DNA from: Rosa chinensis | Taxonomy: Eukaryota; Streptophyta; Magnoliopsida; Rosales; Rosaceae | Direction: 5' to 3' | Assembly (NCBI RefSeq): GCF_002994745.2 | Contig: NC_037094.1 | Coordinates: 3,642,001-3,706,000 of the forward strand | Length of the DNA: 64,000 nt | Shown: one piece after another, positions 12,301 to 22,200 of the stretch | Layout: every line of letters starts with the position of its first letter | Numbering within the stretch: position 1 is the stretch's first letter | The notes under the pieces: generated by a model | The model's database searches: none | What the model saw: the letters and a program-made list of their open reading frames with translations, nothing else | What the model was told of the DNA's origin: nothing | Position numbers and translations under genes: made by a program

Positions 12301-15170
12301 GGGCGACTGCGGGTGTATTGGAGAAGGGGAGTTCGGGCGGACGGGGGTGAGGGTGGAGGCGTGACGGTGGAGTCACCTGCGGGAATTGACAGTGGGAAGT
12401 CGGAGTTGCATGGAGATGCTTGAGCGGAAGGTATGGAGCTGTTTAGCAGTTGTAGGGTCGTAGGAGGATCTGAAGCAGGGGGACTGATCGATGTAGGGAC
12501 TGTTTCTGGTGGAAAAGTCAATGGGCTAGATAATGTGAACAAGTGAAGTGGACCAGGAGGAACATTTGATGGTACCTGCAAATCTTTAAAAGGGAAACTA
12601 TTTTCATTAAATAAAACGTTACGTGACACATAGACACGACCAGTTTTTGGATTGAGACACCGATAGCCCTTATGATTAGGACTATAACCAAGAAAGACAC
12701 ATTCTATACTACGACTGGATAACTTGTCTGAGACATAGGGACCAAGATAAGGGAAGCAAGAACACCCAAAAACACGAAGAGAAGAATAGGGGGAGAGCGT
12801 CCATAGAGACAAGAATAAGGTGTTGCCCAATCTAAAACTGGTGTAGGAAGGAGATTGATAAGATAGACTGAGGTTAGGACAGCTTCTACCCACAGATTGT
12901 GAGGAACCCCTGATGTGAGGAGAAGAGTTCGGGTCATTGTGGCTATATGTTGATGTTTGCGCTCAGCAAGGCCATTTTGTTGTGGCGTATGAGGACAGGA
13001 AAAACGTTGGAGAATGCCTAGAGATTTGCAATAATGAGAAAAGGCATTAGTGACGTATTCCGTGCCATTATCACTTTGTAAAAATTTTATGGAACTGTGA
13101 AAGTGATTTTGTATCATGACAACCAAGGACTGAAAATGAGTAAAAACCTCATTTTTACGGCGCATAGGATAGACCCAAGTAAAGCGAGAATACTCATCTG
13201 TAAATAGGACATAGTATCGAAAACCACTAACTGACGAAGTGGGAGACATCCACACATCACTATGAATTACATGGAAAAGAGAAGTAGCAGGATCATTATT
13301 AGAATTGAAAGGCAACTGTCGCGATTAAAACACCATTGTGGCCCGGGGCCAAGAAGCCCATTTGACCATGCTGGGCGAGCTGGCCATGAAGTAGAGGAAT
13401 GTGCGTTTGGAGTAAACGCAAAGTTCTGGAACTGAGGACGTGCAGCACCACCACGACGGTAGCGCTGGTTGTTGCGCCCGCCATATGAAGGCCGGCGGCC
13501 GTCACGGCGAGGGGGAGGGCCACGGGGGGGTGCAGATGGGTTGGATCCATGGTGAAACAAGGCCGAGGCAGTGTTAGAATCTGGTGACCGGGTTTGCTGA
13601 GCCTCAAAAGAGAGGATTCGGGCTCGGAGTTCAGAGAAATCTGGAAGAGAAGATGATTGAGCAAGGGCAGTACGAAGCATTAGGTAATCTGGTCCAAGTC
13701 CATGAAGTGTGGCAACAACAAGATCAGCGTCAGAGACGGGTTGATTAATCGAGGCTAGGGAATCAGCAATTGATTTGGCTTGTTGGAGGTACTCATCAAC
13801 AGATTGAGAACCCTTTTGAAGATCAAAGAGTTGAAGTTTGAGACTTGTGGCACTGGCAACAGACTTCTGGGAGAAATGGCGAGCGAGGCAGTCCCATATC
13901 CCTTTAGATGTATCGAAGCCAATGGTGAGACGTGCCACATTTTCAGAAAGGGAAGTGGTGAGGATGCTGACAATTTGTTGGTCAGTAGTGAACCAGGTTT
14001 CATGCTCAGGATTAGGGATGGTTGCGGCAGATTGGCCATCACTTGCAGGTCGTGTTTTGGTGGCAGCAGGTTCAGGGATAGAGCCATCTATATAGCCCCA
14101 GAGTTTCGCACCATGAAGATATGGTTTCAGCTGACGAAGCCAGACAAGATAATTTGTTTCTGTAAGTTTGGTGAATTGAGCAGTGTTTTGAGAGGGAGGG
14201 TTGGACGATGAAGAGGCCATGGAGATAAGGAGGGTGAGATTGGAAGAAAACACAGGAAGAAGACACAGGAAAGTTGACACCTAAGTTGACACCTTAGACT
14301 ACTGATACCATGTTAGAATTGTATTTTCATTGATTTGTGCATTTACAATGTTTACAATATATAGGAGAAGCAGCATCAGTTTTACAATGCTGTAATAACT
14401 AAATTTATAACAACAGCAAAACTGATCCTAGATTGATGCACAGCAATATATGCTACAGCTATCTATATTTATAACAATAGCAAAACTGATCCTAGATTAA
14501 TGCACAGCATTATAGCCATATTAATGGCTAGTGATTGAGGAAGATTGAGTATCTTTAACATAAGTAATGACCGGCTGTCTAGTAGGTATACTGTCAGTTG
14601 CTTTTTGTACCTTAAGCATCCAAGTGTTGTTTGTTAGTCCAGTTTGACCTGGCCAGACTTGTCCTGTGCATCACGAAAAATGGAAGTTTTCATTTCTCAA
14701 TTAGTCTTGAAACTTCCATAGCATATAAGATTCAGAATTCCTCTTTTTAAGAAGGAAATGATTCCCTAACTAGTAATCCCTAATTGGGATGAGTCTATTT
14801 CATCTAGGACTATGTCCTTAAGTTTGATTCTTCCGTAGCTTCATTAGGTTGGTGAAATATAAGAATTTTGCAACCTCCTTTCCTTTTTTAGTTCAGCTTC
14901 GAAGGCGTAGGGATTAAAACCTTGGTCTGAAGATGCAATTATGTTTATGTGTTGATTGCACTTTGATGTCACATTACCTGATTTTAGGACCAGGGGGATC
15001 CAGAGGCAGAGGAGAATTTGAGTGATGACGAACTTTTAGTCAAGGTTCCTGGGAGCGCCTACTCATTAGCAAATCGTGGGGATGCTACAACGATGAATGA
15101 AGACTTGGAAGAGCCCTCCAATAGTGAGAAGATTCCCAGAGTAGAAAAATTCACGTATACGCCTATCTAG
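379..15170 (+). CDS. SNF2 annealing helicase with HNH nuclease domain (ZRANB3-like)
   Basis: Likely role: ATP-driven fork remodelling or strand annealing with structure-specific endonuclease activity, in the nucleus. The exons I read are 379-~731, 1155-1513, 1781-1913, 2710-2885, 2992-3065, 3216-3251, 3337-3427, 3829-3888, 4409-4574, 4888-5084, 5479-5580, 5798-5908, 6016-6081, 6156-6255, 6758-7003, ~7132-7293, ~7390-7563, 7868-8181, ~8336-8524, ~8591-8694, ~8881-9026, ~9300-9379, ~9791-9954 and ~14989-15170, about 1,260 aa in all. Visible motifs are Walker A DEMGLGKT, Walker B-type DESHH, LSGTPSLSR, the SNF2 C-lobe ITAGGVGLDFSSA and AHRRGQ. The C-terminus has paired cysteines (CANCQLDC), then WHADHLVPVYLGGG and LENMRTLCVACH, which are HNH signatures. 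The first residues (EITEEQRKRAEANR) resemble the RPA-binding motif of SMARCAL1. Exon 17 encodes an 11-residue repeat. The last intron holds a Copia element in antisense. The architecture fits the plant SNF2-HNH proteins. Small exon boundaries are less certain. Confidence 0.88.
7400..7530 (+). repeat. 33-bp coding tandem repeat (11 aa)
   Basis: Within exon 17 of the helicase gene, units reading KGHDGQSVQLI, KGHDREPVQPI and KGYDREPVQPI follow each other, the last running into EAEEGG. The nucleotide copies are close (for example GATCGCGAACCTGTTCAGCC twice), so the expansion is fairly recent. The unit length is a multiple of three and keeps the frame. It lies in the low-conservation linker between the SNF2 core and the HNH end. 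Confidence 0.85.
10167..10416 (-). repeat. 3' LTR of intronic Copia element
   Basis: This is one of a pair of 250-bp repeats bounded by TG and CA. It contains an internal near-duplication of TAACAATAGCAAAACTGATC at about 10263 and 10329. It is flanked outside by TAAGT and inside by the polypurine tract. Confidence 0.95.
10377..13315 (-). pseudogene. Copia pol remnant: partial integrase, reverse transcriptase, RNase H
   Basis: The reading enters inside integrase (HSDVW, then DNGTEYVTNAF and PQQNGLAERKHQH, which are DDE-core motifs). A one-base shift at the run of five G at 12789-12793 (plus strand) puts the downstream part in another frame. That part has a Pro/Ser-rich linker, then reverse transcriptase with KARLVAKG, LDVKNAFLHG and YVDDIVV, then RNase H with SDADWAG and the ADLLTKPL ending. 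Protease and the integrase HHCC domain are missing. RT and RNase H look intact. Confidence 0.9.
13267..14220 (-). pseudogene. Copia gag, cut before the zinc knuckle
   Basis: The frame starts at the ATG ending at 14220 (MASSSSNPPSQ) and reads as a Copia gag, with KLTETNYLVWLRQL near the start and a long gag domain to LSFEAQQTRS. An Arg/Gly-rich stretch follows (about 13440-13520). The CCHC zinc knuckle expected next is absent. The frame runs into unrelated residues near 13330, where an internal deletion joins gag to mid-integrase. Upstream in-frame codons exist, but this ATG fits the family start. Confidence 0.85.
14311..14560 (-). repeat. 5' LTR of intronic Copia element
   Basis: This partner LTR is nearly identical to 10167-10416. 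The primer site (plus strand CTGATACCA) abuts it at 14302-14310, and TAAGT follows at 14561-14565. It carries the element's promoter, which reads opposite to the host gene. Confidence 0.95.
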
Positions 15171-15642
15171 AGCATGTGTCTGTTTGTTGTAACCTTGGTG
15201 TTCAGCACACATTTTTTTAGGATTGCAACTCTTGGAAGTGTAGAAACTATGGCAGAGGGTGATGAATCATCTATTCCAAGATCATAATAGATTTCGGTGA
15301 AAAAATTAAAAAATAAATAAAAGATTAATGATCTTCTGATGTAGTTTTAGTATCCCTGTGTATTCAGCTGTATAGCAAACAAGAAGTTCAATTCATTAAG
15401 AGGAATATCAATTATTTATTTATTTTTACCAAGAAAAGGAATATCAATTCATATGGGACGAGCTTCTTCTATTTCATTAGGTTTAGAAGTCCAAAGGGAA
15501 ACAAAGAACGTTTTCAGGAAATCCGAAATCTATTTAGTCCTAATTGTATTAGAGAATCTTTATTTATTTATTTATTTTTTCATTAATACTGAGCGACTTA
15601 TAAACCTTGACCAAGCTGTGGTATCAACAAACCAACACAGCA

Positions 15643-17048
15643 GTATGGAAAACGATGAGAGAAAGGAAGAAAAGGCATTAGAGAAAGAACTGAAGAAGCA
15701 AATGGCAATAGCCAAAGAAGCTGCCAGGAGGCTACAAGCAGTCTCTTCTCCTACTGACACTGGAAAGAAGGAGAAGAAGAATTTAAAGAAGCGTTTGAAC
15801 GATGAGGATGATGATCTTAACAAGAATGCAGAGGATCTAGAGACTCTATTCGGCAAAAAGAAACTGATGAGTGTTCAAATGGCAAAAGAGTACCGTTGAA
15901 GTGTTCAAATGGCAAAAGAGTACTTCTTGAAACAGGACATGACATTCTCTTTTTCTGGGTGGCGCGCATGGTAATGCTCGGAATTACTTTGGGTCCTGAA
16001 GCTGAGGGTGCAGGAGGTAATGTGCCTTTTCCAAAGGTGTACTTGCACCCGATGATTTGTGATGCGCAAGGGCGTAAAATGTCAAAGTCTTTGGGGAATG
16101 TGGTTGATCCAGTTGATGTGATAAACGGTATTAGTCTTGAAGGTCTACATGAGAAGCTTTCAAAGGGAAACTTGGACAAGAAGGAAATAGAGGTTGCGAA
16201 AGAGTGGCAAAAGAAGTCCTTTCCTAATGGTATTGAAGAATGTGGTGCAGATGCTCTTCGTTTTGCTCTCATTACCTACACCCATCAGGCTGAGAATATA
16301 AATCTAGACATCAACAGGGTGATGGGTTATCGTCACTGGTGCAACAAACTGTGGAATGCAGTAAGGTTTGCTATGCTCAAACTTGGGGATGGTTATGTTC
16401 CACCTTCGAGTGAAATTAATCCGAATGAGCTTCCATTCATTTGCCAGTGGATCCTCTCAGTACTAAACAAAGCAATTGACAGAACTGTTTCGTCAATGGA
16501 GTCCTATAAGCTGTGCAACCAAAGCTGTGTATGGGTGGTGGCAGAATCAGTTGTGTGATATTTTCATCAAGCCTTACTTTGCTGGTAATGATCCAAAGTT
16601 TGCAGCAGAAAGGGAGTTTGCGAAACACACTCTTTGGCTATGTCTTGACACTGGATTAAGGCTGCTTCATCCTTTTATGCCCTTCATCACAGAAGAATTG
16701 TGGCAGCGCCTTCATCTTGCATCATCATCATCATCATCATTAGTAGCACCATCATCGATTATGATATGTGACTATCCATGCATGATAGAGTGCTGGAAGA
16801 ATGAAGAAGTGGAGACTCAGATGGATAATGTTATTATTTCGGTTGTGAATTCTATACGCTCACTTGCAAAAGAAGGTCGTGAACGACGAGCAGCATTTGT
16901 GCTTAGTGGGATAAGAGAAGAGAGGGAGTTGATGTACAGCCAGTGTGCAATCATTGAAAAGTTAGCGAATGTGTCACCGATGAAGAGGGTGCTGCTCCAA
17001 CTGGATGTGCACTTGTATAATTCTTGCTGTCTTCAACTTTGGCAGTGA
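15643..17048 (+). pseudogene. Valyl-tRNA synthetase pseudogene
   Basis: The 5' part (15643-15899) is a Lys/Glu-rich stretch like the N-terminal extension of plant cytosolic ValRS. It jumps directly to the C-terminal half of the catalytic domain (ETGHDILFFWVARMVMLG), so the region with the HIGH signature is absent. The class I KMSKS motif (RKMSKSLGNV, about 16073-16102) is present, followed by ECGADALRFAL and MGYRHWCNKLWNAVRFAM. A frameshift near 16500-16540 moves the anticodon-binding part (HTLWLCLDTGLRLLHPFMPF) into another frame. It stops early at 17048. A short direct duplication (GTGTTCAAATGGCAAAAGAG, near 15872 and 15900) marks the junction. More than 1.1 kb without an intron suggests a retrocopy. 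It cannot be a working synthetase. Confidence 0.9.
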
Positions 17049-17239
17049 CATGGAGTTTGACTTGCACTTACTCACAACTGCTGGCCTCTAAAAGCCCAAA
17101 ATGCTGTGTGTCTCTGTCTTCCTTCTACAACCCCTTGATCACTCCTTGTCCATCTTGTGCTTGAGGTTGTAACGATGCAAATAATTGTGTGCAAGCTAGT
17201 AACGCTACTTTCTCTTTGATGCAATTCGTCGACCTCCTT

Positions 17240-17872
17240 ACATACACTTCTTGTCTAATATTTTGGAAACATCATGCAGGAATGACCTCATGGATTCAAG
17301 TCTGCTACAATCAAATACCTCAGCCAAGGAAAATGCACCACAACTGTTACAATGCACAGAACACAACTGCCCAATCCGAGTTCATTGGCATGTGAAAGCT
17401 AACTACAGAGAGTATTGGCGTGTGCAAATTACCATCACCAATTTTAACTTCCTCATGAATTACACACAATGGACACTAGTTGTTCAGCACCCAAATCTCA
17501 ACAAACTGGCCAATATACCTAGCTTCTTTCTTAACCAGTTTTTATTGTGTTTAATTCTGCAGATGACACTGGCATGTTTTATGGCATAAAAAATTAAAAA
17601 CTCTTAATGAACTAATAAGGGAACCTGGGCCCAAGTGATATATCTACACAGTGTTGATTCTTAAGAAGGACAGGAATACATTCACATTGGATCAAGGTTG
17701 GGCATTTCCATTGAGGCTTTACTTCAATGGTGATGAATGCGTGATGCCCCTTCCGGATCAATACCCATATCTACCCAACTCTGCTTTCTATAATTCATAT
17801 CCAATTTCTATATCATCTTCTACACTAGCTACCTTTTTTGGTTTTGGTATTGCTAGTCTTTTTGTGATCTAG
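17240..17872 (+). pseudogene. COBRA-like (GPI-anchored) pseudogene fragment
   Basis: The segment 17278-17510 reads CPIRVHWHVKANYREYWRV, then ITNFNFLMNYTQWTLVVQHPN, characteristic of the COBRA-like core domain. A second segment (17656-17872) reads TLDQGWAFPLRLYFNGDEC and PLPDQYPYLPNS, then a hydrophobic tail (TLATFFGFGIASLFVI) fitting a GPI-anchor signal. The CCVS-type cysteine region, the N-terminus and the linking part (around GVKFYND in the family) are lost. COBRA-like proteins act at the plasma membrane and wall in cellulose deposition. This copy lacks most of the protein. Confidence 0.85.
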
Positions 17873-17879
17873 TTCGTGC

Positions 17880-18780
17880 AATATGCAAGTAGGATCATTA
17901 TGTATATCCAACGTCCCATCTAAGCAGGGTGATGCAATATATATATATTTTTTTGGGACAATAAGGGTGATGCAATTAGGTTACTTGTATAGTTTAGGCT
18001 TTTAGCATCATTAAAAAGTTACAAAAAAAAATGTCTTAGCAATTCAATTTGATTTTTGAACTTATCTTCAAATAAGTCATATATACATGGCACCTTAGGT
18101 GAGTTCCGATAATATGTCACTGCAAAGTTGGTTTGTGGATTCCAGAGTTTTCAGATCGCATGAATATGACAACAGCAATATGCAGAAGGTTCTAGCTTGT
18201 TTTTATATAACCAGACCTGCTGGTATATTTGGAGATGGGGTTATTTGGAGAATCTTTTACTTGTTGCTGCATCATGGAGACATGGAATATAGCTCACAAG
18301 TAACTTCTTTTGGCCTTAATCACAGTTTTGAATCAGCCTGACATTGTTTTTGTTCAAGTGTTTTTTCTCAACAATACTCTGCAAAAAATTAAGTGGGGGT
18401 TTAAAAATTCATGAAGAAGCACTTCTCCCTAAACCATACATTGTCTACAACACAAAGCATTTCTAACTATTTCGGCCTGACCTACTATTCCAAAAGAACT
18501 AGTCGTATTGATATCAAGCTCAACCTAAAAAGAAAAAAAGAAATGCATGTATGCAGGCATTTCTGTACTGTAATATTTAAATACACCACTTCAATACCAC
18601 CACATCGTATCTCCATTATTCTACTCGACCGAATGAACACTCGTGTTTGGTAATGGCGTAGAGACTACAGAATGTAAAATGATATATATATTAATGGGAT
18701 CCCTATATTAATACTCAAAACTAATTTTAAAATTGTGCGGGCAAATCCGTAAATTCACTATTACGGACGACTGTGAACGT
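17880..18780. other. Non-coding spacer, no gene recognised
   Basis: This stretch between the COBRA-like fragment and the SCAPER-like gene is AT-rich and has several short open frames. The longest (18099-18341, 80 aa) has no motif I recognise. The part after about 18720 is probably promoter and leader of the next gene. Confidence 0.5.
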
Positions 18781-18799
18781 AAAAGGTACCAAACTCGTT

Positions 18800-19257
18800 C
18801 GCCGAACTAGTGTCACCGACCATCGTTCCAAACTCTCTCTGTTCCCTCCTTTCCCCAAAACCAAAACCAAAAAAAAAAAAAAACCCTTCTTTGAATAAAA
18901 CCCACCTCCCAATTCTCAATTCTCAATCTCAAAACTCGCATCCCACATTCCTAATCAGACCTTCTGTTAATTCTGAGCTACCCATTTCTCTTTTCCACTT
19001 TTATTTTGTGGGAAAACACTTCTCTCAGTTCGTTACAGATAAAAAAAAAAAAAACCAACCAAAAAGCTTCAAACTTTACCTCATTTCATCTTCGTTTTCG
19101 GATTCTGTTGAATACCCAGTTCGTTTTTGATCACCAAGATCGTGTATTTTGGTATTGGCTGTGTGATTGAAGTGAATTTTGATATTGGTTTAATGTAAAA
19201 ATTGGGGCTTTTGATGAATAGAGTGGTGAAATTGATCTGGGATTTGATCAATTGGGA
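18800..19257 (+). promoter_or_regulatory. Probable leader of the SCAPER-like gene
   Basis: The stretch before the ATG is pyrimidine-rich with CCTTTCCCC, CTCTCTC and A-runs, typical of a plant 5' leader. No clear TATA box is visible at a fixed distance, so the transcription start is not assigned. Confidence 0.35.
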
Positions 19258-22200
19258 ATGGAGAATATTGGAGAAGCTCTAGATGATGATGGCGCTGGAT
19301 GGTTCGAAGTGAAAAAGGTCTGCGCTTTTTTGGGTTTTTAGTGCCTCATTTTGTTCCATTTGTAAAGTTACATCAAGTATTTCAGTGTTACATTTCCTGT
19401 AATTTGAATGAGGGGAGTGAGTGGTTGAAGTCCAAGTTCAATTTATATTGTTCAGATGGGAATAATGAATTGGTTTGAGTAAACCTATTTGCTGTTGTAT
19501 TGTAATTGAAGCTGATAGAGTCTTGCTGTGTAAAGGTTTGTTCTTGTCATTTATCTTCATTATGATAAGTAAGTTGAGCTTAAATGTAGACCTGGAAATG
19601 TGGTAGAGTCAGTTTACCAAAAGCAAGAAAGAACGAAGGAAAACTAAAGAAACTGCATTTTCATTTCATAATCAGGACAGGGTTCCCACAATAACATATA
19701 TAGTCTTTACAAAAATGTTATAATCTGAACCAACTGTCAACTAGAACCAAAACGTGTCCAGCTCAAGAGTTAAAGCTAATAAGATAATGGACCAAAAGCA
19801 AGGAAAGTCAGGAATGAACAGTAAATGATCTTATCAACTCCTCCCCCCTTGAGTAGGGCCTGACCTCAGGCACCAAATGCAGGAAAATCTAGAGTGTCAG
19901 AGGATTCGTCACTTGGTGTGGCAGTAGGTGCTTCCAGTATGGCTAGGAATGGTTGTTTACATGAGTGGGTGGGGGTGTACTGCTCATCACAATTAAAGCA
20001 TAAACCTTTTGCTCTTCTCTCACGTTGTTCTGATGTGGAAAGGATTCTGGGATTGCGATGGGTCGGGGTTTTGGTAAGTTGTACTTGTGGTGGGTTAGGT
20101 GGTTGGGTGGTAGCAGGTGAGGACAAGGTATGGTTGGCACGGTAAGGTAATGGGGAAGTGGTTGAGTATGGAGGATTGGGGGAAGGTCGGAGGTCGACTG
20201 GAATTCGGAAAGCTTAGCCTCACAGCATCGTGCCAGCCTTTGTGCCTCTGTCAAAGTGAGAGGATTGAAGGTTTTGACATCGTTGCGGATTGCCGGTTTC
20301 AGGCCGCCCAAAAACATGGGAAGAAGATGATCATCGTTCCAATCCGGGGCTCTGCAGGACAGTTTGGTGAAGGCGGTGATGAAGAGCTCCACTGTTGACG
20401 TCTGCTGCAGGTGTGATAGTGCAATCTTGAAATCATGATTCGCACCTGCGCCGAAATGGGCCAAGAAAGCCGGTACAAACTGCTCCCAAGTAATCAATGG
20501 ATGTCGTTGTTCAAACGAGTTCATCCAAAAACAAGCATCGGGTCCAAAATGGGAAGCTGCAATGGCCACCTTTTCTGATTGTGGTATGCGCTGGGTGCGC
20601 AAATACCTTTCGACCATGGTGATCCAACCGGCAGCATCATCACCCGTAAATCGAGGTAAGTCGACTTTTGGGGGTCTGAAGAATTGGGGTTCATACTGAA
20701 GTGTGTGGTGAGCTTGGGTGTGGTAAGCGTTATTTGTGGTGGTAAATTGTGGTTGTGGAATTGATGAAATGGTGGAATATTGCGGTGGTGCAGATGGCAA
20801 TGGTTGATGTGTGTGTGGATAGGACTCGGGACGTGTAGGTATTGGTGATGTGAGAGCTGGGAAAGGAGTAGGAGAATTCAAACCTTGGTAAGAAGTGATT
20901 GGGGTTGAGATGGACCCAAATGTTATAGGTGGGATGTGGGCCGGTGTACGCGGTGGTGGAAGTGGTGAAAATGATGGAGTTGAAGTGGGGGTGGAGGGAG
21001 ATGCCGAGCTAAGGGGTTGGTGTTGTCCAGTAAGAACTTGCATCATAGTGCTTTGCAAAGCTGCAAGTCGTGCAGTGATGTGATTTTGAAAGGATGTATG
21101 GTTATTGTTGACTGCGTCAATTGCCTGGTGGAATTCCTCTTGAAGAATGGCTAAGGAGTTGTGAAATTCTGCCCTTTGTAAAGGTTCTGCTGCATCAGTT
21201 GGTTGATAAGAGGAAGAAGCTAGGTGGGTAATTGGAGGAGGGGGTGGTGGTGGAACCAAAGCGGAGGTGACTGGGGTGGAGGAGGGAGCAGGAGCTTGCA
21301 CGGTCCGAGCCATGCTCTGATACCAGTTGGTAGAGTCAGTTTACCAAAAGCAAGAAAGAACGAAGGAAAACTAAAGAAACTGCATTTTCATTTCATAATC
21401 AGGACAGGGTTCCCACAATAACATATATAGTCTTTACAAAAATGTTATAATCTGAACCAACTGTCAACTAGAACCAAAACGTGTCCAGCTCAAGAGTTAA
21501 AGCTAATAAGATAATGGACCAAAAGCAAGGAAAGTCAGGAATGAACAGTAAATGATCTTATCAAAATGTTGGGTTTAGTTGTGATCATTATCATATCAAT
21601 GTGTAAAACTCTTTCTACTTTTGAAAGTTAGATCATCTTTTAGGGCAAGGGAGTGGTTACACTGATCATGAAATTCAACTTTGCATGTCGATATTGGCTT
21701 ATTATCTTTAACTTTTTAATTGAAATTATGACCGTGAATTTTTTTGTATCTGAGGACTTTTACTTGTTAAAACATGCTACAATGTTGTCTCCATTTGAAT
21801 TTTCCATTTTTTAGAATAATATAATGCTTATAGATTTTTAGCTGTAACGCTTCCCTGTTGATATCGACCTGTATTGCAGATTTGTGTGTTTTTCCAGAAC
21901 TTAATTGTTTCATTTGGTATCAGTAACATGCATTTAACTTTTTATCTTTATTTGTTTGTCTCCTGTCCAGAAACAGAGAAGTAGCTCAAAGTTGTCTCTA
22001 CAGAGTTGGGTTGGGGGAAGTTCTGGGAAGAATGCTAACTCTTCGAGTGGTCACTCCTTATCAATTGAGAACAGTAGGAATTATTTTGGCAAGCGCAGAT
22101 CCCAGCTTCCAAAAGTAGGGGGAAATAGTGCTGTACATAGCCAAGGAAGTGGTGCAAGCACCATTCCTACGCCAAATAAGAGTAAAATGGGTGTTCCCTG

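Larger units (their letters stand above)
10167..14560 (-). mobile_element. Ty1/Copia LTR retrotransposon, internally deleted, in an intron
   Basis: Two 250-bp LTRs (10167-10416 and 14311-14560) begin TG and end CA. I see one difference between them (ACAATAGC versus ACAACAGC). The target-site duplication TAAGT lies at 10162-10166 and 14561-14565. On the minus strand the 5' LTR is followed by TGGTATCAG, the initiator-Met tRNA type primer site, and the 3' LTR is preceded by a GAGGGGGGGA polypurine tract. The element is inserted antisense in the last intron of the helicase gene. It cannot encode a full set of proteins, because protease and part of integrase are missing and the frame is broken near 12790. 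Confidence 0.96.

Noticed and set aside
12040..12423. Gly/Glu-rich plus-strand frame of 127 residues
   Set aside because: It is the reverse strand of the Pro/Ser-rich linker of Copia pol; composition alone keeps it open.
18099..18341. Possible small protein of 80 residues
   Set aside because: No recognised motif, no neighbouring exons in phase, and AT-rich spacer context.
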